Source: Selaginella moellendorffii
Taxonomy: Eukaryota > Streptophyta > Lycopodiopsida > Selaginellales > Selaginellaceae
Reading direction: 5' to 3'
DNA: 64,000 nt
NCBI RefSeq assembly: GCF_000143415.4
Contig: NW_003314398.1
Coordinates: 130,670-194,669 of the forward strand
This document shows, piece after piece, positions 1 to 9,563 of this stretch; the first letter of the stretch is position 1, and every line of letters starts with the position of its first letter. The notes under the pieces were generated by a model. That model was given only the letters and a program-made list of their open reading frames with translations, made no database searches and was not told the origin of the DNA. A program made the position numbers and the translations under genes.

Positions 1-1928
1 CAATCGACCTGTACATCATGTCCAGCGTCTTCTTCTGCCAGTCGAGGATGGCGAGCACCTGTCCACTCTCGGGGAGTCCCTCAGGCCACATTGGAACCAC
101 CACGTAGATGACGAACCGCTCGCCCTGCTCGATCTTGTTGACGACTTTGAGAGCCAGCTCTCTGGCGATCAAGTGGTACGCACCGGCGTCGGTGTCAGTG
201 TCCCACGCAAACGAGCTCCCAAGGAAGTACTGGTTCTCGATGTAGATGAAGTCCTTTGCTCGCCGGATGGCATGAATGTAGGCGTCCTGGATGCTGCGGT
301 CGATGGTGCTGTCTTTGCCGCTCACAAGCCCAGCCTTGGCCGCGAGCTCTGGATCCTCGGGGAAGTTTGCCGCGGCACCACCGTCGATAGACCGGAACAG
401 CTGAACGTTCCATGTCGAGGGATCGTCCCGGAAAGTCACCTCGGCCGGGGGCTCGATGTCGCTGACTTCTCTTATTGGCAGCAGCAAGTCCTTCTCGTCC
501 GCCTGCTTCAGCCACCGCTGCTCGAAGTTGTGGAGGACGTCCCAGGCAACCGGCCCCTCGAGCTTGGAATGGATGTCATGCCACGGCTCTCTCGGCCCTC
601 CCTTCTTGATGCTCGCGGTCTGGAAATTTGGCTGGTGGAAGTCGTCACCATGGTAGGAATCGAGCGTCCGGAAGAGCGAGTGGTACTGGTTGTCGTAGCG
701 TCCATCGCAGAGGTCGATCCCTCCCACGAAGCTGACAATTCTTCGCTGCTGCGAATCACCCTGAGCTCCCGGGAGAGGAGAATCGACAATGATGGTCTTC
801 TGGTGGTGAGTGAACATGGTGCCGATCTGGAACTCTTGCACCACGCTCAAGCCGTCGTCTGGATTGCGCGGACACAGCAAGCACTTGACCTGCGTGCCCC
901 TGAAGTAGTCGAGAGTTTCCTGGTCGTGAGTTGCCATGAGCCCGTCCATCCTGACGATGGGAATCGACGTCCTGTCGTCCCACACCAGCATGAGCACACG
1001 AACTCCCTCCTCGGCTTTCCTCTTGAGAAGCTCGCCGAGAGTGACGCCAGAGCTGCCGGGGATTTGCCTCTCGGGATCTCGGATGAGCTTGATCTCGGTG
1101 TAGACGGACCAGCCGGTGATATAGATGAGGTGCTTGGCATTGGTGAGAGCTTCAAAGACGTCCTCCCAGCACCTGGTCTCGGCATGCTTCCCACCACCCG
1201 CGAGCTTGATATCGGGCAGGAAGTTCTCGGTCATATGAGCGTCCTGGTAGAGTGTCACCTTGCATCCCTTCCGCTGCTGGCAGTACGTGAAAGGCACACC
1301 CTGGAACTTCCTTCCATCGCAAAGTCCTCGGCCAAAGCGAGGATCGTTGGTGGCCTCGTGGAACTGGAGCTTGATCCGGACCTTGGAGTCGCCACGCTTC
1401 TCACCGTTGTCGTCGTAGAGATCATACCAGTTCTCCACAGTCTCGCCGCTGAGGAGCTCCGAGACCTCGATGCTAGCTCGGCCCAGGAGCACCGCCCCGA
1501 TGGCCTTGTCGTCCTTGATGGTCACCACCACCTTGGAAACATTGTGTGCGCAGTAAATGTGGAAGCTCTCGTTCCATGACTCGCCCTTTCCAATCATGCG
1601 CGTCCGGCCCACGCGAGTCTTCTCCAGATCGACCGTGGCATAGAACTTGTGTGAGCCATCGCCAGTGATTCCTCCGATAATCTGGAGCAAGGGAAAAAAA
1701 AGGATGATCAATAGCGCAAGAACTCCAAAGAAATGTGCCAAAGAAGAAGAAATCTTGGACAAGATTTGGGATCTGGCTAGGCCTAGATCACGGCCGCAGA
1801 AAATTGGCTCTAGATCGATCGAGATAGCACACCTTATTGAAGAAACCCCCGGCGCTGTGATCGTGCTCCAGGTCCGAGGCCTCGTAGATCGTGGCATGGA
1901 GGGTTCCATGGAGGAGAATGAACGCCAT
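1..1928 (-). CDS. PLDA: Phospholipase D alpha, 5' part (runs off the window)
   Basis: This is the N-terminal two thirds (about 592 residues) of a plant phospholipase D alpha, which hydrolyses phosphatidylcholine to phosphatidic acid at membranes. Exon 1 is 1833-1928 and exon 2 runs from 1681 off the left edge; the 151 bp intron has GT-AG ends. The protein starts [20 protein letters not shown], the usual opening of the calcium-binding C2 domain. The first catalytic HKD motif (HQKTIIVD) lies at about residue 324, encoded near 784-808. The hallmark segment [13 protein letters not shown] lies near 195-240. The second HKD motif lies beyond the window, so catalytic completeness cannot be judged. 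The frame is open throughout the visible part. A 5'-UTR intron (1941-2013) precedes the start, as is common in this family. Confidence 0.95.
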
Positions 1929-2090
1929 TGCCCGAAATCCCTGCAAAATCCGGCGATTTAGACCTCCAATCGATCCCCAAGGCCCGCGGTCGCGAATCCG
2001 GGCGCTTGCTTACCTCGAGATCAAGATGCTAGGCGATGGACGAGCGATAGCGAGGGAAGAACAGTAAGCAGGGCTGTAGCTTTTATATCG
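1929..2090 (-). promoter_or_regulatory. PLD alpha 5' leader with intron, and TATA box
   Basis: Read on the minus strand, an ATATAAAAG TATA box lies at 2080-2088. A leader exon ends at 2014, followed by an intron at 1941-2013 (GTAAGC donor, TTTTGCAG acceptor), and the second leader exon runs into the ATG at 1928. Transcription start would be near 2050. This is read from sequence consensus only. Confidence 0.6.
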
Positions 2091-2280
2091 CTACGTGTCC
2101 TCTTCCTTTTTAATCTATTTTATCTCTGTTGCCCGTTTCGGTTAAAGGCACGATCCAAATAACGCGCATTCTTTCACCTTTACCCCACCGACACTTAAAT
2201 CTCACATGGTTGGAGCACTTTGTTAGCGCCGCTGCTTAGCTAGCACTTAGCGGGAAAACCTTGCTTACAAGCAACATCAT

Positions 2281-2353
2281 GGTTCCATAGTGTAGTGGTC
2301 ATCACGTTTGCTTTACACGCAAAAGGCCGCGAGTTCGAAACTCGCTGGAACCA
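2281..2353 (+). tRNA. tRNA-Val (anticodon TAC)
   Basis: A complete cloverleaf can be drawn. The acceptor stem is GGTTCCA with TGGAACC, and the discriminator base is A at 2353. The anticodon stem is TTTGC with GCAAA around the loop TTTACAC, which gives anticodon TAC. The T arm is GCGAG-TTCGAAA-CTCGC. The A box (TAGTGTAGTGG) and B box (GAGTTCGAAACTC) of the internal pol III promoter are both present, and a T-run occurs about 15 bp downstream. There is no intron. The gene sits about 190 bp upstream of the PLD alpha TATA box. Confidence 0.93.
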
Positions 2354-2546
2354 TCTTGTTAATTGAAAATTCCTTTTGCGAAATGCGAATTGATCAAACT
2401 GCAGCCCTAAATAATATTCAATACATACGTAAAAGGTTGAGTTCGAATCTCGAAATTGTTGTTGGATGGTTTTAGAATTTTTTTATGAATACTTGGAAGT
2501 GTTCTAGAGCTCGAAAAGCAGTTCAGCAAATGCTTCAGGATGTCAT

Positions 2547-2573
2547 GGTTCCATACGTTTGCATTCTGAAACC
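2547..2573 (+). repeat. tRNA-Val relic
   Basis: The first nine bases of the tRNA-Val are joined to an anticodon-stem-like piece (ACGTTTGC) and then to the 3' acceptor end (GAAACCA). D arm and T arm are missing. The downstream bases (CAACAATTTCTCTTTGCC) are shared with the relic at 8566-8620, so the two belong to one repeat family. Confidence 0.5.
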
Positions 2574-2725
2574 AACAATTTCTCTTTGCCTTTTGGGAAA
2601 TGTTAGAGCCACTAATTTCTTCTTGTGTTGGATTATGTTGTTTCATGACTTCTTTAGTGAAGAATTTTGATAAATATATAAAATATTCCAGTCAGTGTTT
2701 AATTTTGACTGTCAAACTCCAGTGT

Positions 2726-2894
2726 TGGAAAAGCGATTCCAGCAAATGCCCACTTTGGGGTGCATGGCACAAGATGCCTCTTCGTGCACAGTACAGAAAA
2801 GAATGCTAGATATCAAAGGAGCGAAGCGTATATTAAAATCTGAGGGTTCCTCCAAGCTCGTGTCTTTTTGGACGGGATGGGGATGGGCAGAAGG
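2726..2894 (+). repeat. Dispersed repeat, plus-strand copy
   Basis: About 130-170 bp match, in reverse orientation, to 8310-8438. Shared landmarks are a TGCATG(G/A)CACAAGATGCC block and a GTGTCTTT(T/G)TGGACGGGATGGGG block. The copies are diverged and carry small indels, so this is an old duplication of unknown origin. Confidence 0.6.
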
Positions 2895-3238
2895 TTAGAT
2901 CTCATCGATGTCTTCCTGCGATGTACTCTGGAAATTTTCTCTACCATTCCTTTCTGAGCAGATTCTTGCGCTCCATGAAGCTTGCCAGATTCTTGCCTTC
3001 CCTCAGCCGATCGGCATGCGCAAAGCCAGAATAAATGCTCGCATTTGCTATAATCGTTCTATCGGACAGATTTGATCGGGCAGCACGGGGGATGCCTCCC
3101 GATAGGAGAATCCGTCCTTTGAAATATTGGAATGCGGCTCGGTATCAAATCCTCCTCCCGTCCCTTTGCCTTCCTAGCTCTTTGCCTCTTCCTTCCGGCC
3201 TCTTGTTCGTTTTAAACTTTGGTCCTATAGATCGTATA

Positions 3239-4031
3239 ATGTTTTTTTCCAGGAAGAAAGGCGCGAAAAAGAAGAATAGTGGTGGCGGCAGTAAAAGCGA
3301 TCCCGCCAAGAGCAGTGGTGGTGGCAATAAATGTGATCCCGCAAGCGGCAGTACCAGCAAGCCCGCAAAGAGCAGTGGTGGCGGCAGTAAGAGCGATCCC
3401 GCTAGCTGCAGTACCAGCAATCCCGGGAAGAGCAGTGGCGGAGGTACCAGCAATCCCGCTGCTAGTGGGAGTGTCAACAATCCCGCGGCTAGCCGCAGTA
3501 GCAACGCAGCACTCCTCCTGTACGATGATCCGTAAGTTCTTTGCCGTTCTTGACAATATCTTACTGGAACTGAATCTTTTCCTTCTTGCAGAGACCACAA
3601 GGAGCCGTTCCTAATTCCCATCCCCACACTCCCTGAAAAGACTCTATACCTTCGGATGTATGACAATGAAAACGATTCCTTCCAGCATCTAACATGGATT
3701 CCCTGACAGGAGAATCATCAACAAAGCCTTGTGTATGATCTTTACGATCGTCTCTCTGACGCCCCAGATAGACAAAGAGCTATTCAAGGACCTGGCCAAG
3801 CATTTCACTCGCAAGTTCAGGGCGGACAGGGAAAGCGTCACCAAGGAGGAGTACGTGATCTGGGCGTTCAACATGGGCCTGCCTTTCATGAAGAACAACA
3901 AGTCTCTGGCGGGGACCAACATCTACCTCAGGATTTGGATCCAACTAGGCTGGTACGTTGGTGTTCGCCGTTGGAGATCTGCGAGCTCGCTGTGGAGGAA
4001 GCACGGCGACGTTGACGCGAGATCTCCTTAA
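3239..4031 (+). CDS. Unrecognised protein: Gly/Ser/Lys repeat plus conserved C-terminal domain
   Basis: Exons 3239-3531, 3592-3657 and 3710-4031 give 226 residues. The 52 bp second intron (GTATGA donor, CTAAC branch site, CTGACAG acceptor) removes an in-frame TGA and restores the frame. Residues 5-95 are low-complexity, built from repeats like KSSGGGSKSDPA, with a lysine-rich start. Residues from about 125 on form a globular-looking domain with the core EEYVIWAFNMGLPFMK followed by Y-x-R-x-W-x-x-L-x-W-x-x-G. The same core, with a similar spacing, occurs in the protein at 9201-9521. I recognise no known family. The repeats and charge suggest a disordered tail joined to a binding domain, which is inference. 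An upstream in-frame ATG at 3035 exists, but the segment before 3239 looks non-coding. Confidence 0.55.
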
Positions 4032-4145
4032 AATTTTGCAAAAACAGAGAATCTTGCAAGATTCCGCTTCAATCATTCAACGTCTAAGAATCTGGAAAGT
4101 GGTTTGAGTTTGTTTACTAGGTTTTTATGTGAATATAATTATTAT

Positions 4146-4526
4146 TTAGTTGAAGAATAAATTTATATAAACTATAATAATTTTGAGTAATTGACCCTTT
4201 GTAACAAAACCCTTCACTGCTTTACAATTGTGAACGAGCAGTTCCCTGAGAAGAACAGGCATTCCTGTGATCAATTGCATAAACGGCATGGAGTGCTTGA
4301 AGGCCATTACCTTCTCAAACTCCAAAACAGCTGTTTTCTTCCGTGCCAGGCCAACAGCGTCCTCATAGTACGTGATGTAATTGATTCGGTATACAAGATC
4401 ACCTCCATGGTTCAAGAGGCCCGCTGGCAGCGTGCACAGGTTTTGATTGCAGCGGGAAGTCCAAAGAATGTCTGAACCTTCGTGTGCAGTATAAATCACA
4501 GAAATAAAAGGGAATAAAACCAGCAC
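4146..4526 (-). CDS. Unrecognised ORF or exon remnant
   Basis: A 126-residue ORF is open on the minus strand. Its middle (LVYRINYITYYEDAVGLARK and following) has protein-like composition, but its ends look like read-through of AT-rich DNA. No start context, splice partner or family could be assigned. It may be an exon left from a decayed gene, since the neighbourhood holds other gene fragments. Confidence 0.25.
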   Translation of the reverse strand: MLVLFPFISVIYTAHEGSDILWTSRCNQNLCTLPAGLLNHGGDLVYRINYITYYEDAVGLARKKTAVLEFEKVMAFKHSMPFMQLITGMPVLLRELLVHNCKAVKGFVTKGQLLKIIIVYINLFFN

Positions 4527-4619
4527 ATGATGTACTTCCTTGAGGGTTGGGATGACTCATCCTAAAGTAGTACATTCAAACTGTAATGTAGAATTAGTTC
4601 GGCACAGAAAAAGGAGAGA

Positions 4620-4945
4620 GCTTCTTGTTAATACTGATGCTTCACAACCTGTACATCTTAAAGAACCACCCCAACACTCTCGTATAGACATCCATAGGCA
4701 AGCTTGATTTCCACAAAGGCATCTACAGTGATTGGATTGTCCAAAGCCCAGACGATCAGCGCCTTCTTTCCAATGGCACCTTCGAACTAGGCTCTGGCAG
4801 CGAGAGATGATCTCCAACATCCTTTTGCAGCGGTGGATCTTTCGTGTAGAATGGCAAAAATCATGCCTGTGGCTCGTGCCTTGCCCCTGTCCATGGGGAT
4901 TTAAAACTTAGATTTTTGTATTAAGATTGATCGTCGGTGCAACGT
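4620..4945 (-). pseudogene. Decayed copy of the 9201-9590 segment
   Basis: The segment aligns in the same orientation with 9210-9590, which carries the small gene at 9201-9521 and the 3' tip of the xylosyltransferase gene. Shared blocks include the CTCGTATAGACATCCA and GATGATCTCCAACATCCTTTTGCAGCG stretches. Deletions that are not multiples of three and stop codons break the frame, so this copy cannot encode the family protein. It shows that the small gene and the end of the neighbouring gene were duplicated together. Confidence 0.7.
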
Positions 4946-5000
4946 ATTTAGAGCTTTCATCGATTCCAGCAAATGTCCCGCGCAAAGGGACTTTGATCAT

Positions 5001-5044
5001 GGTTCCATAGTGTAGTGGGCGAGAGTTCGAAACTCGCTAGAGCC
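5001..5044 (+). repeat. tRNA-Val relic lacking the anticodon arm
   Basis: GGTTCCATAGTGTAGTGG matches bases 1-18 of the tRNA-Val at 2281. It then jumps straight to the T arm (GAGTTCGAAACTCGCT) and a mutated acceptor end (AGAGCC). The anticodon arm and variable loop are deleted. Both pol III boxes survive, so it could still be transcribed, but it cannot decode. Confidence 0.75.
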
Positions 5045-5293
5045 TCTTGTTTGAAGATCAAGAAAATTTTACCATGCACGAGATCGGACGGCCGTGAGCA
5101 TCTGCCTCCTATTTAGGAGAAACGCGTTGCCTCACTCAACCAATGAACACTCAAGTTGTGTTGCTCACCGTTTGGACATCCACAAAGAAATTTCTGACAA
5201 CCATGTCAACCAACCCTCCCTTGAACGACGGCTGTGGCAGGTTGGGAAACTTTGCAGATTGGGAAACTTGGGAAACTTTGCTCCTGATGATGA

Positions 5294-5940
5294 TGATGAT
5301 GTTCTGAAGACCGGGTTTATAACTTTTGTTTATAAAGCAGTGTCTTTGGATGACACACAGAAGCAGATCGTGGAACCGAGTCTGATGAAAAAGGTGGGAA
5401 AAACTTTGCAGGCAGTTTACTTTAGTGCATGTGCAGGTAATGTATTATTTCTTTACAGCTCAGAGAAGTATTTGGAAAGATAGAACTGAGACAAGCCAGA
5501 TGCAAAACAAGCAAACATTTCCCAGTATTCTATCATTTGCCAGCTTCTCTGGGCTTCAAGTTGAGGAAGTGGGCAGCATTAATCCAGTTCAGGACTTCGA
5601 AGCTTTGTTGGCTCATGCTGCTCGCGCTGGGAAAGCAATGCAAGGTATGAAGAAGATCATCTTCTGGAGCATCGTAAAAGAAAATGCTTACAACAAGGCA
5701 ATGTCATGTCTTCAGAAAGGTTATGTGATGCAAGAAGTGAGTGTTTTTCCAAGTTTTGGTTTTTGTTGCTTTTGAACTCCTCCTTTACATTTCTGCAACC
5801 ACAGGAACCTGGAGAATTCAACGGTTTCTTCTCCCAACTATCAGAGAAGTGTCAAGGAAAGCGCCATGGGAAAGAATTCTAAGAGACCAACTTACATTCA
5901 TCACAAAATAAGAAGCACATGACAGGTAAGTCTTTACTTT
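5294..5940 (+). pseudogene. KU80: Ku80 (XRCC5) C-terminal fragment
   Basis: A stretch at about 5570-5730 encodes INPVQDFEALLAHAARAG followed by KAMQGMKKIIF and AYNKAMSCLQ. After a probable intron (about 5735-5804) comes EPGEFNGFFSQLSEKCQGK. This order and spacing match the C-terminal region of plant Ku80, the DNA-end-binding subunit used in non-homologous end joining. The fragment ends soon after in a stop (5881) and AT-rich DNA. The expected last exon (ending with the helical tail) and the vWA and barrel domains are absent nearby. It is most likely a broken duplicate or retro-fragment. A highly split gene whose other exons I failed to find is less likely. Confidence 0.55.
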
Positions 5941-7079
5941 CATGACTTATAGTCATTTTTCTTTTTTGCATCAGTGATGTCATGCAGAAAGCGATAAAAT
6001 GGATAAAGAAATGTAATTCAGCTGTAATTGTAATTTACTAACAAAAAATTTAGCTGTTCAACCATAAGATCTGGAATATAGCAAAAATAAGTTAATATTT
6101 ATTTTAAAATTTACTATATTTAGATAAATTTAAAATAAATATGATCAAGAATACTTCTAATGGATGTTGTTTACTTCTCCTATAAGTGTTATTTAATGCT
6201 AACTAGCTAACTCAGAAAATATATCCCCTTCCACTAAAGCTACACTTTTATATAACATATTTGGTTTAAATATAGTAATAATTTCATTAACAAAATTTTC
6301 TATAAATACAAAATATTCAAACAAAGAATTGAATAGAAAGATATTGACATTTTAACTTTTGAAGCTATCAAGTTATTATATTAGAGCCATTGATTTATTG
6401 TTGTGATTATTTTGACACTAATTGTGTAATATAAATAATATATAAGATAGTCATAGAACAAAATTTCAAAGTGGCAGATATCTTGGTTAAATTAGTAAGA
6501 ATGTTATTTAAAATATAGAAAAAATTAAAAATTATAATAAGTTATTATTTATTTTAAAATTTACTATATTTAGATAAACTTAAAATAAAAATTAATTCAT
6601 CTTATGCACTTTTCTGTATATAAATTCATATATATTATATATAAATGAATTGTGGTCATTATTTTAAATGCATTTTATTTTATTTTATTTTTATATTTAC
6701 AAGTTTTTAAGGATAATTAATTTATATAAGGTCCTTCATATATAGTAAAATCTAAATAAATATTAAATTATTTTAAATTTTAAATTTTGTTATATTCTAG
6801 ACAATATTGTCTTGACTTTTTTCACATACATAATAATTTTGAAATATGATGGCTTAACTAGGATACCTATTACTTCAAAATTTTGTTCTATGGATTAATC
6901 AATAATCTTATATATTGTTAACATAGCAAAATTAGCATTAAAGTAACCACATAATAAATCAACATTTGGAATGAAAGGATTAACTTCATAAATAAAATGA
7001 ATTATGGTCATCATTTTAAGTTTACTTTATTTCATTTATTTGTCATTTTCACAAGTTTTTTAAGGAGAATTAATTTAGA
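5941..7079. other. AT-rich intergenic DNA
   Basis: This is about 1.1 kb of very AT-rich sequence with poly-A/T runs and no ORF of note. A block around 6092-6140 (TTATTTATTTTAAAATTTACTATATTTAGATAAA) recurs at 6541-6585, and similar text occurs at 19219-19257, so it is probably old repeat DNA. Confidence 0.6.
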
Positions 7080-8113
7080 TTGCAAATCACAATGGTACTT
7101 TGCCCAAGAATTGCTGCATCTTTCTGTCATAGGCATCTTGCAACTCCTGCAGGTAACTGCATAAGAAACACTTGTATGAACTATCTCACGAATTCTCTCT
7201 CCCTCACTGGGATAATGAGTCCATTGGAAAGTTCTTTAAGCCAATGTGCTTGTTCAGTGCTGCTTGATATCTATCGTAGGATTCCTTACCAAGCTTGTCT
7301 TCGCACTTCAGTCTACAGCTATAGAGGGACCCCATGTTCAAGAGAACTCTCCAGAACCTCAAACTTAACTTGTCCAGAATATCCAGGTGGGCTCGTTTCC
7401 ACCAGAATGTCGAGATCATCAACCCTTTTCACCACAAAATATCGCACTGGACCTGCTGCTGCACTACTCGATTAGCATAAACAGCATGCAATATACTTAA
7501 TTAACACATCGAGGTCTGTCATTTTCTTCGCCATAAGCTTTGACTGGAAGTATGTTCTTCAGCATGCGTCCGAACTTGAATGCCTTGGTGACCACCGTGC
7601 GGTTAAGTTTCGCTTATTGCCCAAGGTCCATCTTATTGTTAGATGGCATCCCTTCCTCCACCTGCATTGCACTTGTCAGGAAACACACAAAAAAAAACCA
7701 ACAAACAGTATGTGACACTACCTCCATGAAAAGCCCTTGCTATTGATGAGACTCTTTTGTAGCTTGATTTGGTGGACACCTCAGGATCTTCTTTGCGGCT
7801 ATGGTTAAACCCGCCTTGCCCAGTCCCTGGAAAAGAAAAGCATGATCTTCTAAAAAAATTCTGGCAGTACCTTCGCCTTTCGTGTTTTGCTAGGAGCAGG
7901 CCTAAGAGCAGGTGTTTGCTCTTCTGCCTAGTCAGGCGTTTCCTCAGTGTTCTGGAAACAATATTACTTAATTTCCTAGAAACGATTTCAATTTACCTCT
8001 TCAGAAAGTCTATCTATTTTATAAGCTTAGCTTCTACTTCACTGTCTTCCTCGTTGTCAGATATTTTCCTTTTCTTTGCTGAAGCAATCTTAACCATCTT
8101 AATAGTAATCTGA
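7080..8113 (-). pseudogene. Decayed multi-exon gene, family not recognised
   Basis: Short minus-strand segments look protein-coding but are separated by stops and frame changes. One at about 7330-7470 includes FVVKRVDDLDILVETSPPGY. One at about 7204-7310 includes KCEDKLGKESYDRYQAALNK. One at about 8040-8105 is lysine-rich (SAKKRKISDNEEDSEVEAK). Candidate splice sites exist, but I could not build a continuous reading frame. It may be a degenerate nuclear protein gene. No family name is justified. Confidence 0.35.
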
Positions 8114-8309
8114 ACAAGTTTCCTTTAAGCACGATTCAGGTTTTCTAGAAACCACATCAACTTAACGTTTTTGTTTTTGTTGGTATAAGATCATGTGATG
8201 ACTCATATTTTCTAACGTTTTGATTATTCTTTGAGACGCAAGTTTCTTGTCAAGCTTTCCAGAAGGTATTTCGATTTCTCTGTTCCATTTGAGAGCAAAG
8301 ATGCATCAA

Positions 8310-8438
8310 GCCAATGTTCTTCCCCATCCCGTCCACAAAGACACCAGCATATGCGCAATTTTTTCTGTACGGTGGCATCTTGTGTCATGCATCCGAAAGT
8401 GCCATTCTGTGGAATTGACCAAACTTTTTTTCCAGCTC
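8310..8438 (-). repeat. Dispersed repeat, minus-strand copy
   Basis: This is the reverse-orientation partner of 2726-2894; see that entry for the shared blocks. Together they form an imperfect inverted repeat about 5.5 kb apart. Confidence 0.6.
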
Positions 8439-8565
8439 TAGAATGCCCCAAATATTCAAAACTTCTTCATTAAAACCATCAATGCAGAGATTTTGAGAAA
8501 ATGTGAGTCATCAAAAACCATGATCAAGGCTCTCCAGCATTTCCCAAAAGGCAAAGAGAATTTGT

Positions 8566-8620
8566 TGGTTCCAGCGAGTTTCGCACTTGCAACCTTTTGC
8601 GTGTAAAGCAGACGACTACA
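8566..8620 (-). repeat. tRNA-Val relic, 5' truncated
   Basis: On the minus strand this reads from the D arm (GTAGTCGTC) through the anticodon arm (TGCTTTACACGCAAAAGG) and a mutated T arm to CTCGCTGGAACCA. The first dozen bases of the tRNA are missing and the B box carries changes. It is flanked by the same CAACAAATTCTCTTTGCC text as the relic at 2547. Confidence 0.65.
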
Positions 8621-9200
8621 AAGTATTCCCGGGCATTTGCTCATCTCCAACCTGCTATAAACCATTAAACTGATTTTAAGGCTTCCAAAAGGTTCCATTG
8701 TCCGGTGATGAGGCGGTTGCAATGCTCCTCTTCAATGCTTAAATCTCAATTACTGTCTTTGGAGTTGCAAGTGAGTAGATTTTCTTGGTTTCAGCAGCCG
8801 CGAATTCCCTGCGCCCAGCGAGTTGCAACGTCGCCGCTGGGATGGTCCAGCATTCTCTGGAAGAGGTATCGACAGCTTCTTGGTCTCCATCCTGTGATAG
8901 TAACCCGAGACAGCTCACCACATCTCTCCATCAAAGATCTCCCTAGTGATCCTCCCTTGGCGGAGAGTTATGACGGATCGAAGACGTTTGATCGCAGAGA
9001 TCTGTGCTCTCCGCAGTTTCGCAGAGCAGCCGCGAATGCGTCTCTTTCCTGCAAATCTTCGCTGGATGGAACGATGCAACCATCGCCATGGAGCTCTCAA
9101 CAGAAAATACAACCTACGTCAAAAGCCCAGAAGCTTGCTTTGTCTTTCATATGGTCAGCTCAAACTCAATCAGCTGAGAGCAAAATGATCAGATGGAATT

Positions 9201-9521
9201 TTAATAGTGATGCTTGAGAAGGGTTGTCACAGCTTGCTTGTGCCTATGCATCCCAAGGAACCACCTTAACCCAAGCCACACTCTCGTATAGACATCCAGA
9301 GGCAAGCTCGATTTCCACGCAGGCATAGCCTTGTCCAAAGCCCAGATTACCAGCGCCTCCTTTCCAATCGCACTTTGATTGTCTCCAATCTGATCTTGGG
9401 CGTTTGGCTCCGGCAGTGAGAGATGATCTCCAACATCCTTTTGCAGCGACGGATCTTGCTCTCTTACCTCGTGTAGCATGGCGCAAATCATGCCTGTGGC
9501 TCGTGCAGTGCCCTTATCCAT
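9201..9521 (-). CDS. Small unrecognised protein, same family as 3239-4031
   Basis: A 106-residue single-exon ORF starts at 9521, 43 bp downstream of the xylosyltransferase stop. Its C-terminal half (EALVIWALDKAMPAWK, then Y-x-R-x-W-x-x-L-x-W-x-x-G) matches the conserved core of the protein at 3239-4031. Upstream parts also align loosely (MI-x-x-x-L, then L-x-KD). It lacks the Gly/Ser tail of that protein. It may be a complete small gene or a 3' exon that has lost its partner. No transmembrane segment or signal peptide is seen. Confidence 0.45.
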   Translation of the reverse strand: MDKGTARATGMICAMLHEVREQDPSLQKDVGDHLSLPEPNAQDQIGDNQSAIGKEALVIWALDKAMPAWKSSLPLDVYTRVWLGLRWFLGMHRHKQAVTTLLKHHY

Positions 9522-9563
9522 GGATGATTTGCCCCTAGAACCCTTAAAACTTAGATTTTTGTC

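Larger units (their letters stand above)
2361..3030. other. Gene-free stretch with tRNA relic and dispersed repeat
   Basis: No convincing gene is seen. The stretch holds a short tRNA-Val relic (2547-2573) and the plus-strand arm of a dispersed repeat (about 2726-2894) whose other arm is near 8310-8438. Short ORFs here do not resemble proteins. Confidence 0.6.
8114..9200. other. Gene-free stretch with repeat arm and tRNA relic
   Basis: The stretch contains the minus-strand repeat arm at 8310-8438 and a 5'-truncated tRNA-Val relic at 8566-8620. Several 60-170 residue ORFs overlap on both strands at 8700-9217, but none resembles a known protein or has a convincing splice context. Confidence 0.5.

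Noticed and set aside
173-1579. 468-residue open frame on the plus strand
   Set aside because: It is the antisense shadow of the phospholipase D alpha exon; the minus strand encodes a clear PLD with HKD motif.
3145-3666. Leucine/proline-rich minus-strand ORF that could pass for a membrane protein
   Set aside because: Reverse complement of the Gly/Ser minisatellite; repetitive and without start or splice support.
3704-3706. In-frame TGA taken at first as proof of a pseudogene
   Set aside because: A 52 bp intron with good donor, CTAAC branch site and acceptor removes it and restores the frame of the conserved domain.
5941-7079. AT-rich region considered as a MITE or organelle insertion
   Set aside because: No terminal inverted repeats, target duplication or organelle gene text could be seen.
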